Shown here piece after piece: positions 37,064 through 45,962 of a stretch of 64,000 nucleotides of DNA. A program made the translations under genes and the position numbers. Source of the stretch: Leucothrix arctica (lineage in GTDB: Bacteria > Pseudomonadota > Gammaproteobacteria > Thiotrichales > Thiotrichaceae); NCBI RefSeq assembly GCF_003172895.1, contig NZ_QGKL01000026.1, positions 37,842 through 101,841 on the forward strand, written 5' to 3'. How positions within the stretch are numbered: the stretch's first letter is position 1; every line of letters begins with the position of its first letter. The notes under the pieces were generated by a model. That model was not told the origin of the DNA. It saw nothing but the letters and a program-made list of their open reading frames with translations, and made no database searches.

Positions 37064-38185
37064 TTGCGTTTCTCTAATTTCTTCAGGTATTTGCGTTTGA
37101 TTAATAAATTAATAAATAAAGAAATTTTGGCTGTTTTATTTATGGTCTTATCTTTTTTATTTATAGGGAATTTATGGTATGGATACAACGAAGTGAATTC
37201 ATATATACCTGCCGAAAGGCAACATATAGGTGAGTACTCCGCACCTAAGTTGAAATATCCTATAGCAAATTGCTTTTTTGTTAAGGGGCAAAAAAAACCT
37301 TTTGATAGAGAGCTTTGCGAGAAAGAATCAAGCAAAGAATTAAATGAGTACATTAAAGATAAAAGGGACTTAGTGGCTCAAGAGGGAATGTGGAAAGCTG
37401 CAAGTGAGGTACTTAAGCTCAGTGTAATTCAGCTCTGGCTTTTAGTTATTTCTACTATATTTACCATTTATAGTGTTTTTCTGATTAGAGATACACTTGA
37501 TGAAACCCGTAAAGCAGCTGCTGCAGCCAATACTTCAAACGATATTGCTAGAATAAGTATGGAGCACGCTAATAGGTCATGGTGTGATTTTTTCTTAGCT
37601 GAACAGGTTCACTTTAAGCTATCAGAGAAGCAGGTTGGAAATGAGTATGCTTTTTCAATAAAAATCAGGTCTAAAGTTTTAAATTTTGGGAGTTCGCCAG
37701 CGAGAAATGTAACACTATCTTTCTGGTTAGTTGATGGTAATAACCCAAATCACATTACTTCAAATTTTGATACTACGAGTGAAAGAAAGCTTTTTAGTAA
37801 AAAATTTGGAGTTGTTTCACCTAATAGCTATTCTGGACCCGAAGATTACGTGGTTCCAAATATGTCGACTAATCAAGATACTTTTTATCATGGTTTGGAT
37901 GAGAACTTTGCTATAGAAGTATCACATAGCCTGAAATCCTCTTCAGAGCTAAATGGTATGTATCTTGTTGGTATGGTTGAGTATGCAAATATACTCTCAA
38001 AAGATATTATTTCTTATTATAAAGTTTTTGAGTTTATCAGAACCGATAATGAATTTTATACTGGAGCTCCTGATCAGGAGTACGATGAGCACACTGATCA
38101 AGTTATACACCATCAGAAAGTCAAAATTTGGGAGGTGTATGAAAATACTGATTATCGAGAAATTTTTGAGAGAAAAGAAAAATAG
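37064..38185 (+). CDS. Hypothetical two-helix membrane protein
   Basis: A 373-aa frame from a TTG at 37064; an ATG at 37142 is another option. Hydrophobic segments lie at about residues 22-38 and 118-140, followed by RDTLDETRKAAAAANTSNDIA, a short coiled coil. The C-terminal 200 residues are soluble and beta-rich, with SSPARNVTLSFWL. A two-helix anchor plus a DTLxxTRxAA linker is common among proteins of unknown role in mobile DNA. It is very AT-rich and lies between two relics of the duplicated two-component locus. Confidence 0.6.
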   Translation: MRFSNFFRYLRLINKLINKEILAVLFMVLSFLFIGNLWYGYNEVNSYIPAERQHIGEYSAPKLKYPIANCFFVKGQKKPFDRELCEKESSKELNEYIKDKRDLVAQEGMWKAASEVLKLSVIQLWLLVISTIFTIYSVFLIRDTLDETRKAAAAANTSNDIARISMEHANRSWCDFFLAEQVHFKLSEKQVGNEYAFSIKIRSKVLNFGSSPARNVTLSFWLVDGNNPNHITSNFDTTSERKLFSKKFGVVSPNSYSGPEDYVVPNMSTNQDTFYHGLDENFAIEVSHSLKSSSELNGMYLVGMVEYANILSKDIISYYKVFEFIRTDNEFYTGAPDQEYDEHTDQVIHHQKVKIWEVYENTDYREIFERKEK

Positions 38186-38275
38186 AACTAACCAATTATC
38201 AATCAGTTTCTTAAAGTAAGTAGTTCACAGCTACACTTCCTGTCTAATAACTATAATAAAAACAGGTACCTCGGC

Positions 38276-38482
38276 ATGGGTTCTCAAACAAAAACAAAAC
38301 GTACATGGTTCCTTATTGTCTTTGGGGCGTTTTTTGCCGCACCTGCGCTCTATGTGCTGATAGCCATGCTAGCAACCCCGTTTTACAACGCTACGCGTAT
38401 GCAGTTCTGGGAGCCTGTTGAAGCCAAATTACTCTCCTCAGAAGTGAAGTATTTCAGGGGTGACTCAACATTAGCGTGTTGA
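38276..38482 (+). pseudogene. Truncated DUF3592 gene copy
   Basis: The first 65 codons (MGSQTKTKRTWFLIVFGAFF onward, through FWEPVEAKLLSSEVKY) are nearly identical to the gene at 48120. So is the 30-base leader before the ATG, from 38244. The match ends at GGTGACTCAACA near 38470, and an unrelated TGA follows. The intact gene has 627 codons, so only its first membrane segment remains. Confidence 0.85.
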
Positions 38483-38518
38483 AATAATGCTGTAATCGCA
38501 ATTAAGTAAAGTGGTTTG

Positions 38519-38588
38519 CTACTAAGTCAGTAGGAGTTTTTTTATTATGAAAAGCTGATGGAGCGAGGAGGTGCCCCATCAGCTTTTT
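38519..38588. terminator. Double terminator between convergent genes
   Basis: CTACT...AGTAG followed by seven T (38519-38547) points rightward. AAAAGCTGATGG (38550-38561) pairs with CCATCAGCTTTT (38576-38587) as a bidirectional terminator, ending the amino-acid transporter operon that reads leftward. Confidence 0.75.
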
Positions 38589-38604
38589 GTCTGTCAGTTA
38601 CTGA

Positions 38605-39405
38605 TTAAAGCGAAGGCAAAGCCGGTAGCTTCTGACCTAACCACTTCTGAGATAACTCATCCAAGTTACCGCCGAGTGTCTTATGCAAGATAAACACATT
38701 CACCCATCTTAATAGGTTCGTTTCACCTTTCTTAATGCCCATAAACGCAGGTGATTGTCTTACGATAAACTTAGTTTCCATGTTGAGCTTTGGGTTGTCC
38801 TTGGTGATCTTCGCGGCAACCGTGTTACCCGTTACGATGACATCAACCTGCTTAGAAACATAAGCAGAAATCGTTGCTGCATTATCACCAAAACGCTTCA
38901 TATCAGCGCCTTCTGGTAACGATTTACTTAGCTCTAGATCTTCAATCGTTCCACCTGTCACACCGATTTTCTTACCTGCAAGATCAGCTGGTGATGTGAT
39001 AGCCATATCCGCACTTGCAAATGCACCTGAGAAGAATGGTGCGTAAGCGCTTGAAAACCAAATTGATTTTGCACGGCTTGGGTTTGCACCCATAGACGAG
39101 ATAACCAAGTCGATCTTACCCGTAGTTAAAAACGGAATACGTTGCTTTGAAGTGATGGGTACTAGCTCCAGTTTTACGCCTAAGTCTTCAGCGATTAGTG
39201 CGGCCACGTCAACATCATAACCTTCATGTTTGAAGTCTTTACCGACTGAGCCAAACGGAGGGAAGTTTTCTGGAACACCAATTTTGATAGTGCCAGCTTT
39301 TAAGATGTCATCGAACTGATCTGCCATTGCTGGTGCGATCGTGCTCATCATCGCGCTGACGGATAGCAGAGAAATAAGGCCAAGCTTTTTTAATGATTTG
39401 TACAT
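38605..39405 (-). CDS. Amino-acid ABC transporter substrate-binding protein
   Basis: A 266-aa periplasmic protein of the polar amino-acid family (SBP_bac_3). Signal peptide at 1-28, cut after PAMA. Motifs include IKIGVPENFPPFGSVG, GYDVDVAALIAEDLGV, TTGKIDLVISSMGANPSRA and GKKIGVTGGT. GKIDLVISSM is the usual place where the ligand amino group contacts an Asp. It is the last gene of a four-gene operon read leftward from 41563. The exact amino acid cannot be told. Confidence 0.92.
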   Translation of the reverse strand: MYKSLKKLGLISLLSVSAMMSTIAPAMADQFDDILKAGTIKIGVPENFPPFGSVGKDFKHEGYDVDVAALIAEDLGVKLELVPITSKQRIPFLTTGKIDLVISSMGANPSRAKSIWFSSAYAPFFSGAFASADMAITSPADLAGKKIGVTGGTIEDLELSKSLPEGADMKRFGDNAATISAYVSKQVDVIVTGNTVAAKITKDNPKLNMETKFIVRQSPAFMGIKKGETNLLRWVNVFILHKTLGGNLDELSQKWLGQKLPALPSL

Positions 39406-39434
39406 TGAAGTAACTCCATTTCTATTCAGGTAAA

Positions 39435-40121
39435 TTAACGGTTTTGAGTGTTGAGTCTTTTTTCTAAGTGTTTAGATAAACAAGACAGTGGAAAACATAG
39501 GGCGAAATAGAACAGCCCTACGATTGGAAAAATAATAAATGGCTCTGCGCCATCTAATTGTGAATTTGCGATTTTTTTGCCCCAGCGCATCAAGTCGTCA
39601 TAGTTGATGATGTAGGCCATTGAGGTGCCTTTGATGACTTGAATCATAAAGCCAACGGTCGAGGGTATAGCGATGCGGATGGCTTGTGGGGCAATGATGT
39701 AAATTAGGTTTTGACTAAACGTCATACCAACCGCTGTGCCACCTTCCCATTGTCCTTTTGGGATGCTTTGCAATGCGCCGCGCCACACTTCTGACAGGTA
39801 TGCGCTGGTAAATAACGTAAGTGCGACACTCGCAGCCAGCCAAGGCGGTACGTCGATACTGAAAAACACAGGTACGCCCAGACCTAGAATAAACAGCAGC
39901 ATCAGCAACGGAATGGATTGAAAGAACCAGATGTACATCGATGCAAACACTCGCAGCGGTTTGCTCGGTGATATTTTGAGTACCGTCATTACCAAACCGA
40001 CGATGCCGCCACCGACAAAAGCGGTTAGCGATAGGTAAATTGTCCACTGAGTAGCGTTAAGTAAAATACCCAGCATGTTGCCGTAGAAGTCACCAAATAT
40101 TGAGATCAGTAAGTCAGTCAT
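39435..40121 (-). CDS. Amino-acid ABC transporter permease
   Basis: A 228-aa inner-membrane subunit of the HisMQ type, with several helices, and the EAA-like loop EVWRGALQSIPKGQWEGGTAVGM followed by LIYIIAPQAIRIAIPSTVG. The start at 40121 overlaps the stop of the preceding permease (ATGA), with GGAGAG upstream; a start five codons earlier is less likely. It forms the channel with the next gene. Confidence 0.93.
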   Translation of the reverse strand: MTDLLISIFGDFYGNMLGILLNATQWTIYLSLTAFVGGGIVGLVMTVLKISPSKPLRVFASMYIWFFQSIPLLMLLFILGLGVPVFFSIDVPPWLAASVALTLFTSAYLSEVWRGALQSIPKGQWEGGTAVGMTFSQNLIYIIAPQAIRIAIPSTVGFMIQVIKGTSMAYIINYDDLMRWGKKIANSQLDGAEPFIIFPIVGLFYFALCFPLSCLSKHLEKRLNTQNR

Positions 40122-40801
40122 TTTTCGGCTCTCCATGGGAATAATTTACGACGACAACCGTTTAATATCAGGATGAACATCCATGACATACTCATGTAGA
40201 TAGCGCTTAAAACTAGATAGACTTCGAAGTCTCGAAAGTTTCTGTCTGAGATAAAACGACCTGCCCAGGTGATGTCTTCAATACCAATTTCTGAGATTAG
40301 TCCTGTGGTTAGAAACAGGAACACAAACTGGCTCACCAGTGACGGATACACCTTTTCTAAGGCTTGCGGCAGGATGATGTCTTTAACGAGATCGTATTTC
40401 TTAAAGCCAAGCGAGTAGGCGGCCTCAATTTGTCCTTTGGGTGTGGAGTCGATACCTGAGCGAATGATTTCAGAAAAGTACGCCGAAAAATTAAGCATGA
40501 TGGCAAGTAGCGCTGAGGCGAAAAAGCTCCACTGCATATCTAATAATATAGGCAAGCCAAATGCTACAAAGAACATCTGCACAACGAAGGGCGTGTTGCG
40601 GATGATTTCTACGTAAGAGCGAGCCAGCAGCCTGAGACCGACAAAGACAGACTTATCTTGAAGTAACGCTAAGCCAGTACCAAGGATAAAGCCGAATATG
40701 CCACCGACAGTTGTTAACCAGAAGCTGTTAAATGCGCCTTCAAACAAGACTTGGACGAATTCTTCTGAACGCCAAATCTCATAAAACCTAAAATCAAACA
40801 T
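40118..40801 (-). CDS. Amino-acid ABC transporter permease
   Basis: A 227-aa inner-membrane subunit of the HisMQ type. FIRNTPFVVQMFF-like and SEIIRSGIDSTPKGQIEAAYSLGF carry the ABC permease family loop that docks with the ATPase, and DIILPQALEKVYPSLVSQF follows. It is coupled at its 3' end to the second permease by a four-base overlap and begins 18 bases after the ATPase stop. Confidence 0.93.
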   Translation of the reverse strand: MFDFRFYEIWRSEEFVQVLFEGAFNSFWLTTVGGIFGFILGTGLALLQDKSVFVGLRLLARSYVEIIRNTPFVVQMFFVAFGLPILLDMQWSFFASALLAIMLNFSAYFSEIIRSGIDSTPKGQIEAAYSLGFKKYDLVKDIILPQALEKVYPSLVSQFVFLFLTTGLISEIGIEDITWAGRFISDRNFRDFEVYLVLSAIYMSMSWMFILILNGCRRKLFPWRAEK

Positions 40802-40819
40802 ACGCTTTCACCATGGTCA

Positions 40820-41563
40820 TTACAGAATCTGCCCTAAGAACTCTTTAGCACGTTCATGTTTAGGGTTTTCAAAGAACTCGGTTGGCGTGCTGTCTTCGAT
40901 GATTTGGCCAGCATCCATAAAGATCACTCGGTCTGCCGCTTTAGCTGCAAAGCCCATTTCATGGGTCACACAGACCATGGTCATACCTGACTCTGCTAGC
41001 TCTAGCATGGTGTCGAGGACTTCGTTAACCATTTCGGGATCGAGTGCCGAGGTCGGCTCATCAAACAACATGATCTGTGGTTTCATGCAGAGGGCGCGGG
41101 CTATCGCGACACGTTGTTGCTGTCCGCCTGATAGTTGTGCGGGATACTTGTCTGCCTGATCGGGTATTTTGACGCGCTCTAAAAAGGTCATGGCAGTTTC
41201 ACGTGCTTTTACTTTATCTAAGCCAAGCACTCGAAGTTGCGGCAGTATGCAGTTGTCTAACACCGTGAGGTGGGGGAATAGGTTGAATGATTGAAACACC
41301 ATACCGACTTCGACCCGTATGGCTTCGGGATTCTTCATGCCGTTAAAAACGTGTACGTCATTGACGGTGATTTTTCCTTCTTGATAGATCTCTAAATGGT
41401 TTAAACAGCGAATTAGGGTAGATTTACCGGAGCCTGAGGGGCCACAGATAACGATTCGTTCGCCTTGTTTGATGGTGAGGTTGATGTCTTTCAATACTTG
41501 AAAGTCGTCATACCATTTATTCATATTCTCTATAACGATTGAGTTATTAGTCGCTTCGTTCAT
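40820..41563 (-). CDS. Amino-acid ABC transporter ATP-binding protein
   Basis: A 247-aa ATPase of the GlnQ/HisP group. Walker [11 protein letters not shown]-loop [16 protein letters not shown], signature [15 protein letters not shown], Walker [16 protein letters not shown] and switch THEMGFA are all present. First gene of the operon. Two matching palindromes lie upstream, between it and the divergent PAS gene. Confidence 0.95.
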   Translation of the reverse strand: MNEATNNSIVIENMNKWYDDFQVLKDINLTIKQGERIVICGPSGSGKSTLIRCLNHLEIYQEGKITVNDVHVFNGMKNPEAIRVEVGMVFQSFNLFPHLTVLDNCILPQLRVLGLDKVKARETAMTFLERVKIPDQADKYPAQLSGGQQQRVAIARALCMKPQIMLFDEPTSALDPEMVNEVLDTMLELAESGMTMVCVTHEMGFAAKAADRVIFMDAGQIIEDSTPTEFFENPKHERAKEFLGQIL

Positions 41564-41668
41564 GGGGTGAGACCATTAATGTGTTATTCGCATATTTAAT
41601 TCATAGCAAAAGCTGTGCCAGATTATGGTTATATTCAAAGATGTATGAACGGTACTAGGCTTTACAAG

Positions 41669-41818
41669 GTGAAATTTTAATTTCACTGGTCACAGTGAAT
41701 GTGAAGACAAAGAGGATGCTTTGTTTTTATTGCCCCTTTGTAGGGATTTTGAAGTGTTTAAGCACCATTTTTTATCGTTTATTATAGACGGTTAAGTTTT
41801 TTTGAAATTTAAATTTCA
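41669..41818. promoter_or_regulatory. Two matching palindromes in a divergent intergenic region
   Basis: TGAAAT-TTTA-ATTTCA (41670-41685, extended to 18 bases by G/C) and TGAAAT-TTAA-ATTTCA (41803-41818) share the pattern TGAAAT-N4-ATTTCA. They lie about 134 bases apart in the 405-base gap between the ABC operon and the PAS gene. CACTG/CAGTG adds a smaller dyad at 41684-41697, and ACCTAA/TTAGGT another near 41892-41905. They look like operators for one dimeric regulator. Confidence 0.5.
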
Positions 41819-41968
41819 TTTTAAATAGCTTTTTTATCACTAACAATCCGCCACATGACTTAGGTCAATCCTTCTTTTTACTAAGCTGCTAACCTAAGTT
41901 TAGGTGTTAGTAGTTACTAGCATCAAAATCACTTTTATAGAATGGATTCTAACGAGAGGGAGATAGGT

Positions 41969-42415
41969 ATGCAGGTATTGGTACATCATGATGGTAGTCG
42001 CAGAGAAGTGTTTGTGACGGACAAGGAAGTGCCGTTTCCAGAAGGGAAATTGATTGTTTCGCGTACGAATAAGCATGGCGTTATTACCCATGGTAATCAG
42101 TCGTTTGTTGAAATGTCTGGCTTCACCGAAGACGAGTTGATTGGTCATTCGCATCATATTTTACGCCACCCCGATATGCCAAAAGCCGCTTTTAAAGACC
42201 TTTGGGATACTTTGGCGCGTGGTGAAAAATGGTCTGGTTATGTCAAAAATCTTCGCAAAGACGGAGCCTATTATTGGGTGTTAGCTACGGTGGTAGCAAA
42301 TGTACGGCAGGGTGAGGTCGTTGGTTATACCTCGGTGCGCCGAAAACCATCGCGCCAACGCATTGCCGAGTGCATCGAACAGTATCAGCAGTTATGCGCG
42401 CAGGAGGTTTCATGA
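41969..42415 (+). CDS. PAS-domain sensor protein, Aer-like
   Basis: A 148-aa cytoplasmic protein that is essentially one PAS domain. SRTNKHGVITHGNQSFVEMSGFTEDELIGHSHHILRHP and WSGYVKNLRKDGAYYWVLATV match the FAD-binding PAS of Aer. No signalling output domain is attached. GAGGGAGA precedes the ATG at 41969. Its stop overlaps the start of the PhnD-like gene (ATGA), so the two are co-translated and probably act together. Confidence 0.88.
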   Translation: MQVLVHHDGSRREVFVTDKEVPFPEGKLIVSRTNKHGVITHGNQSFVEMSGFTEDELIGHSHHILRHPDMPKAAFKDLWDTLARGEKWSGYVKNLRKDGAYYWVLATVVANVRQGEVVGYTSVRRKPSRQRIAECIEQYQQLCAQEVS

Positions 42416-43158
42416 AGCCTTACACAATGACAGTGAGTCCTGACTTTATGCCGGACTATATTGCGGGTTGGTATATTTTCAATACGTGGTTACAGCGTCA
42501 GCTTGGGGAAAATATTCATCTGGAGTTATATAACGATTTTGCGACTCAGCGAGAAGCCATTGGCCGAGACGAGATTGATCTGATTTATGCTAACCCCTTT
42601 GATGCCGCAATGTTGGTGCGGGAAAAAGGTTTTATAGCCATTGCAGCACCTCTAGATAAGCCTGATGAGGTTGTGCTTTCTGTGCCAGTTGATTCACCAA
42701 TAAAAACATTAGACGACCTGAAGTCGGGCACGCGCATTGCACGGACTGATGACCCCGATGTTAATTTGATCGGCATGATGATGATCGAAGCGGCGGATTT
42801 GAATGCAGATAACACCGACGTTCAAATGGTTGATAGCTATGTGTTGGTGGCTAAAGCGTTGTTTCAGGAGCGTGCAGATCTTGGTTTTTTCTTGCAGGAG
42901 GCATATCACAGCTTGTCGGACTTCGTGAAAAATCAGCTGCGAGTGTTGCTGAGTAGCGAGATTCATGTGGTGAAGCATGTGCTGTTGGCGAGCCCGAACT
43001 TTGTAGCGCATCAGGAAACCTTAAAAGCCTGCTTGTTGGATATGCCTAATCGTGACAAAGGTCAGGGCGTACTAGACAGTATGGGGTTGTCGGGATGGCA
43101 GGAACAAACGCAAGAGGATACTGAGTTTATGATTGATTTGATGGATACGTTGGTTTGA
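42412..43158 (+). CDS. PhnD-like binding protein without a signal peptide
   Basis: A 248-aa protein of the phosphate/phosphonate binding family. RDEIDLIYANPFDAAMLVREKGFIAIA and SGTRIARTDDPDV match the two-lobed fold. The N-terminus MKPYTMTVSPDFMPDYIAGW has no signal peptide, so it should stay in the cytoplasm, and no permease or ATPase is near. Coupled translation with a PAS protein suggests a ligand-sensing pair rather than a transporter part. Confidence 0.8.
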   Translation: MKPYTMTVSPDFMPDYIAGWYIFNTWLQRQLGENIHLELYNDFATQREAIGRDEIDLIYANPFDAAMLVREKGFIAIAAPLDKPDEVVLSVPVDSPIKTLDDLKSGTRIARTDDPDVNLIGMMMIEAADLNADNTDVQMVDSYVLVAKALFQERADLGFFLQEAYHSLSDFVKNQLRVLLSSEIHVVKHVLLASPNFVAHQETLKACLLDMPNRDKGQGVLDSMGLSGWQEQTQEDTEFMIDLMDTLV

Positions 43159-43321
43159 TCGTGGATGGAAAATCTTAACAGAAGGTTCCCATTTTGTTTT
43201 TGCCTTATTTCACTTAGGAAAGGATAGCTTATTGATATTCTGTTTGTTATGTATGCCTCATGATTATTTGTACACCTAAACTAGTCTGGTGGCTTGCTGA
43301 AAATTGTCTTTAGCTGCTATT

Positions 43322-44050
43322 ATGTCCGAAATAACAATGTTTTTTTCGGACAAGGCTTTTCAATTGGATAGATCTAAATCATTAGATAAACAAGTAGTTA
43401 GCATTATCTATGGAAAAGGTAGGGGTTGGTCTTTTTCTAAGAAAGATTTCTCTCACTTAGGTGAGCTGGCTAGTATAGATAGAACATTGAGTCGGATGGC
43501 CGAGAAAGGCACAGTTCGAAGAGTCATGCGCGGATTATATGACTACCCCGCCTATAGTAAGTTGCTTAAAAAAGACCTCAGCCCCGACATTAATCAAATA
43601 GCCCAAGCACTGTCTCGTAAGTTTGGTTGGACCATTCAAATCTCGGGTAATGCGGCGCTAAACCTTGTGGGTTTATCTACCCAGATCCCAACTCAATATT
43701 TGTACCTAAGTGATGGCCCAAGTAAGTCTTATCAACTAGGAAACACTGAGGTTACATTTAAAAAAACACGCTTTACTCAGTTAGGTTTGAAGTACTCGTA
43801 CAATGAAATTTTAGTGCAAGCCATTCATACGTTGGGAAATAGATCACTTACAACGGAAGAGTTGCATAAGCTGCGAACGTATTTATTGAAAGCTAGCCGT
43901 ACTAAAACGGATGGTGATGATTTAGAGCTGCCCCAAATATTGATTGATAGAACACTGAAAGACACGCAATACGTGACTAGCTGGATAGCACATAACATTC
44001 GTCAAGTGCTGTTAAGTACCTCTAAGTCTCAAGAGATCAAAGAACGATGA
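43322..44050 (+). CDS. AbiEi-like antitoxin (DUF6088 type)
   Basis: A 242-aa protein. The N-terminal winged helix KKDFSHLGELASIDRTLSRMAEKGTVRRVMRGLYDYP is the AbiEi DNA-binding domain. The rest, with GWTIQISGNAALNLVGLSTQ, is the DUF6088 fold. It should repress the operon and neutralise the toxin encoded next. The ATG at 43322 is preferred; a TTG at 43304 is also in frame. Its stop overlaps the toxin start. Confidence 0.88.
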   Translation: MSEITMFFSDKAFQLDRSKSLDKQVVSIIYGKGRGWSFSKKDFSHLGELASIDRTLSRMAEKGTVRRVMRGLYDYPAYSKLLKKDLSPDINQIAQALSRKFGWTIQISGNAALNLVGLSTQIPTQYLYLSDGPSKSYQLGNTEVTFKKTRFTQLGLKYSYNEILVQAIHTLGNRSLTTEELHKLRTYLLKASRTKTDGDDLELPQILIDRTLKDTQYVTSWIAHNIRQVLLSTSKSQEIKER

Positions 44051-45036
44051 AACAAGTCGCACAGTTAAGCGAAAAAGAACGTCGAGAGCTGTTCTCTGAA
44101 ACGGCTAATGCAATGAATATCACGGCGGCAGCAGCTGAAAAAGACTTCTGGATTTGTTGGGTACTATTACATGTATTTGAGGATGAGAAGCTAAGCCGGT
44201 ACTTACGTTTTAAAGGTGGAACCAGTCTATCTAAGTGTTACAACAGTATTGAACGCTTCTCTGAAGATATTGATCTTATTTTAGATTGGTCATCGTTAAC
44301 GGAAGAAGATCCTACCGCTGAGGGACGAAGTAAAACCAAACAACGTAAGTTGAATCAAGATATTAATGAGCAGGCGCAAGCGCATATTTCAGAGGTGTTA
44401 CTGCCTAGGCTCAATGAGCTGATGGGGGAAGTGTGTCAATTAGAGGTTGATGCGGAAGACCCGCATACCATTAATATTACTTACCCTAAGGCTTTTAACT
44501 CAGAGTACTTACGTCCGCAAGTGCGGCTGGAGATCGGTCCTCTGGCGGCAATGTTACCGATGGAAATGTGTGATGTTCAGCCTTATGCAGCTGAGTATTT
44601 TCCTGATGTTTTTAACCAGAGAGTGGTGTCTGTACCGACTATTGTTGTGGCACGTACTTTTTGGGAAAAGCTGACTATCTTGCATGCTGAAGCACATAGA
44701 CCAGCGGATAAGAGATTACCTAGTCGTTACGCGAGGCACTATTATGATGTTTATAAGTTGGTTGAGTCAGGCGTTCATGAAAAAGCGTTAACTGATACAA
44801 CGCTGCTACAGGATGTTGTGTTGTTTAAGCAGCGCTTTTATGCCAGTGGCTGGGCTAATTATGACACGGCAACGTTGTCAGGTCTGATGTTACAGCCTTC
44901 GGTTAATCATATTGATGCTTTGCAAACAGACTATGAGCAGATGCAAGAAATGCTGTTCGGTAGTAAGCCCAGCTTTAAAGAGTTATTGGATGTTTTAGTG
45001 AAGCTTGAAGTCGAAATACACTCTGAAAGCTCTTAA
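44047..45036 (+). CDS. AbiEii-type nucleotidyltransferase toxin
   Basis: A 329-aa toxin of the AbiEii/AbiGii family. LRFKGGTSLSKCYNSIERFSEDIDL carries the nucleotidyltransferase GGTSL and DxDL motifs. AEAHRPADKRLPSRYARHYYDVYKL is the conserved C-terminal stretch. Relatives attach nucleotides to tRNA ends and stop growth during phage infection. With the gene before it this is a type IV-like toxin-antitoxin system. Confidence 0.92.
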   Translation: MKQVAQLSEKERRELFSETANAMNITAAAAEKDFWICWVLLHVFEDEKLSRYLRFKGGTSLSKCYNSIERFSEDIDLILDWSSLTEEDPTAEGRSKTKQRKLNQDINEQAQAHISEVLLPRLNELMGEVCQLEVDAEDPHTINITYPKAFNSEYLRPQVRLEIGPLAAMLPMEMCDVQPYAAEYFPDVFNQRVVSVPTIVVARTFWEKLTILHAEAHRPADKRLPSRYARHYYDVYKLVESGVHEKALTDTTLLQDVVLFKQRFYASGWANYDTATLSGLMLQPSVNHIDALQTDYEQMQEMLFGSKPSFKELLDVLVKLEVEIHSESS

Positions 45037-45142
45037 GGTTTCTGTGGAATCGATTGAGAGATACCTTTCTGAACCATAGTTATTACCTCTAATAATTATC
45101 GTAACGAAAACTTTCAACTAAGGTTGAGACTTTCACAAACCT

Positions 45143-45188
45143 CCAACCTTACAAACCTGTAAACTCCCCGCAAACAACCTGTATACAG
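45143..45188 (+). promoter_or_regulatory. 46-bp promoter-like element, copy 1
   Basis: Contains the dyad TTACA-AACC-TGTAA, then CGCAAAC, then the perfect palindrome CTGTATACAG, which includes a possible -10 (TATACA). Ends 73 bases before the DUF4389 gene. A second copy, 40 of 46 bases identical, lies at 45635. Confidence 0.6.
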
Positions 45189-45261
45189 AAGTCATTAGAA
45201 TGCTCTCATTGGAATTGCACTGGCAGTTTCACCATTTAACAGAGCACAACGGAGTAATCTA

Positions 45262-45591
45262 ATGACTGAACAAACAGAAGTAGCAACAGACAGCAAGCCG
45301 AGCAACGACACCAAAGGTCGTTTAATCAGCATGCTCGTTCTCACCGTATCACTCGGGATAAGCCTTAACGTGCTATTCGCTTTAGTGGTTGGACAAATAC
45401 TCTTTGGCTTATTTGCTAAAGAGCAAAACGTGGCGCTAAAGGAACTGGGTCAGAAGCTGTCGGACTATATACACGAGACCGTCAACTACCTGACATTCAA
45501 CACTGAAGAGCGTCCTTTTCCATATAAGAGTTTGGACAAGCCAACTGAGCAAGCGAGCGTTGTCACAGACCTTCCTACTCAGAGTAGCTAA
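45262..45591 (+). CDS. DUF4389 membrane protein
   Basis: A 109-aa protein with a hydrophobic segment (about residues 23-51) and the family pattern FGLFAKEQNVALKELGQKLSDYIHETVNYLTFNTEERPFPY. Function unknown. It heads the two-component locus and has its own copy of the 46-bp element, so it is likely controlled by the regulator encoded downstream. Confidence 0.8.
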   Translation: MTEQTEVATDSKPSNDTKGRLISMLVLTVSLGISLNVLFALVVGQILFGLFAKEQNVALKELGQKLSDYIHETVNYLTFNTEERPFPYKSLDKPTEQASVVTDLPTQSS

Positions 45592-45634
45592 GCCGTTTGC
45601 GTAGTCCTAAATAATAAAAGGTCTACGCAAAGTC

Positions 45635-45680
45635 CCAACCTTACAAACCTGTAAAGTTCACGCAAACTTGCTGTATACAG
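45635..45680 (+). promoter_or_regulatory. 46-bp promoter-like element, copy 2
   Basis: Same layout as copy 1: TTACA-AACC-TGTAA, CGCAAAC, CTGTATACAG. Ends 62 bases before the next small membrane protein gene, so each of the first two genes of the locus has one copy. Confidence 0.6.
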
Positions 45681-45742
45681 GATCAAATATAGTCCTAACT
45701 ATTGAGACAGCACTGGGTTGTCTCACCCACGGAGTACGACAC

Positions 45743-45952
45743 ATGGACACGTTAAAAAGAGCAGTTTTCTTCAGCCTTGGCATTGTTGCTTTTGGCTTTA
45801 TGGTTTTTAGTTTCGCCACGATTGGTTTAGCAGTATTAGGGTTTACCGCTGTTTTAGTCGTAATGGGTTTAATTGCGAGGCCTTTTTTACCGAAAAGAAC
45901 ACGAAAACCGATTATCATTGATGTCACACCTGTTTCCTCTAAATTCGGTTGA
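45743..45952 (+). CDS. Small membrane protein
   Basis: A 69-aa protein from the ATG at 45743, with GGAGT upstream. Two hydrophobic segments, FFSLGIVAFGFMVFSFATIG and LAVLGFTAVLVVMGLIA, are followed by a basic tail KRTRKPII. Not recognised. It lies 10 bases before the response regulator and may feed information to the sensor kinase or be a target of it. Confidence 0.65.
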   Translation: MDTLKRAVFFSLGIVAFGFMVFSFATIGLAVLGFTAVLVVMGLIARPFLPKRTRKPIIIDVTPVSSKFG

Positions 45953-45962
45953 GAAAAGTGAC

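Noticed and set aside
37060..37353. Minus-strand frame opposite the start of the two-helix protein gene
   Set aside because: The plus-strand frame is far longer and has a membrane-protein pattern; the minus frame is low-complexity AT-rich sequence.
39715..40047. Minus-strand frame of 110 codons within the permease gene
   Set aside because: It is an out-of-frame shadow of the permease.
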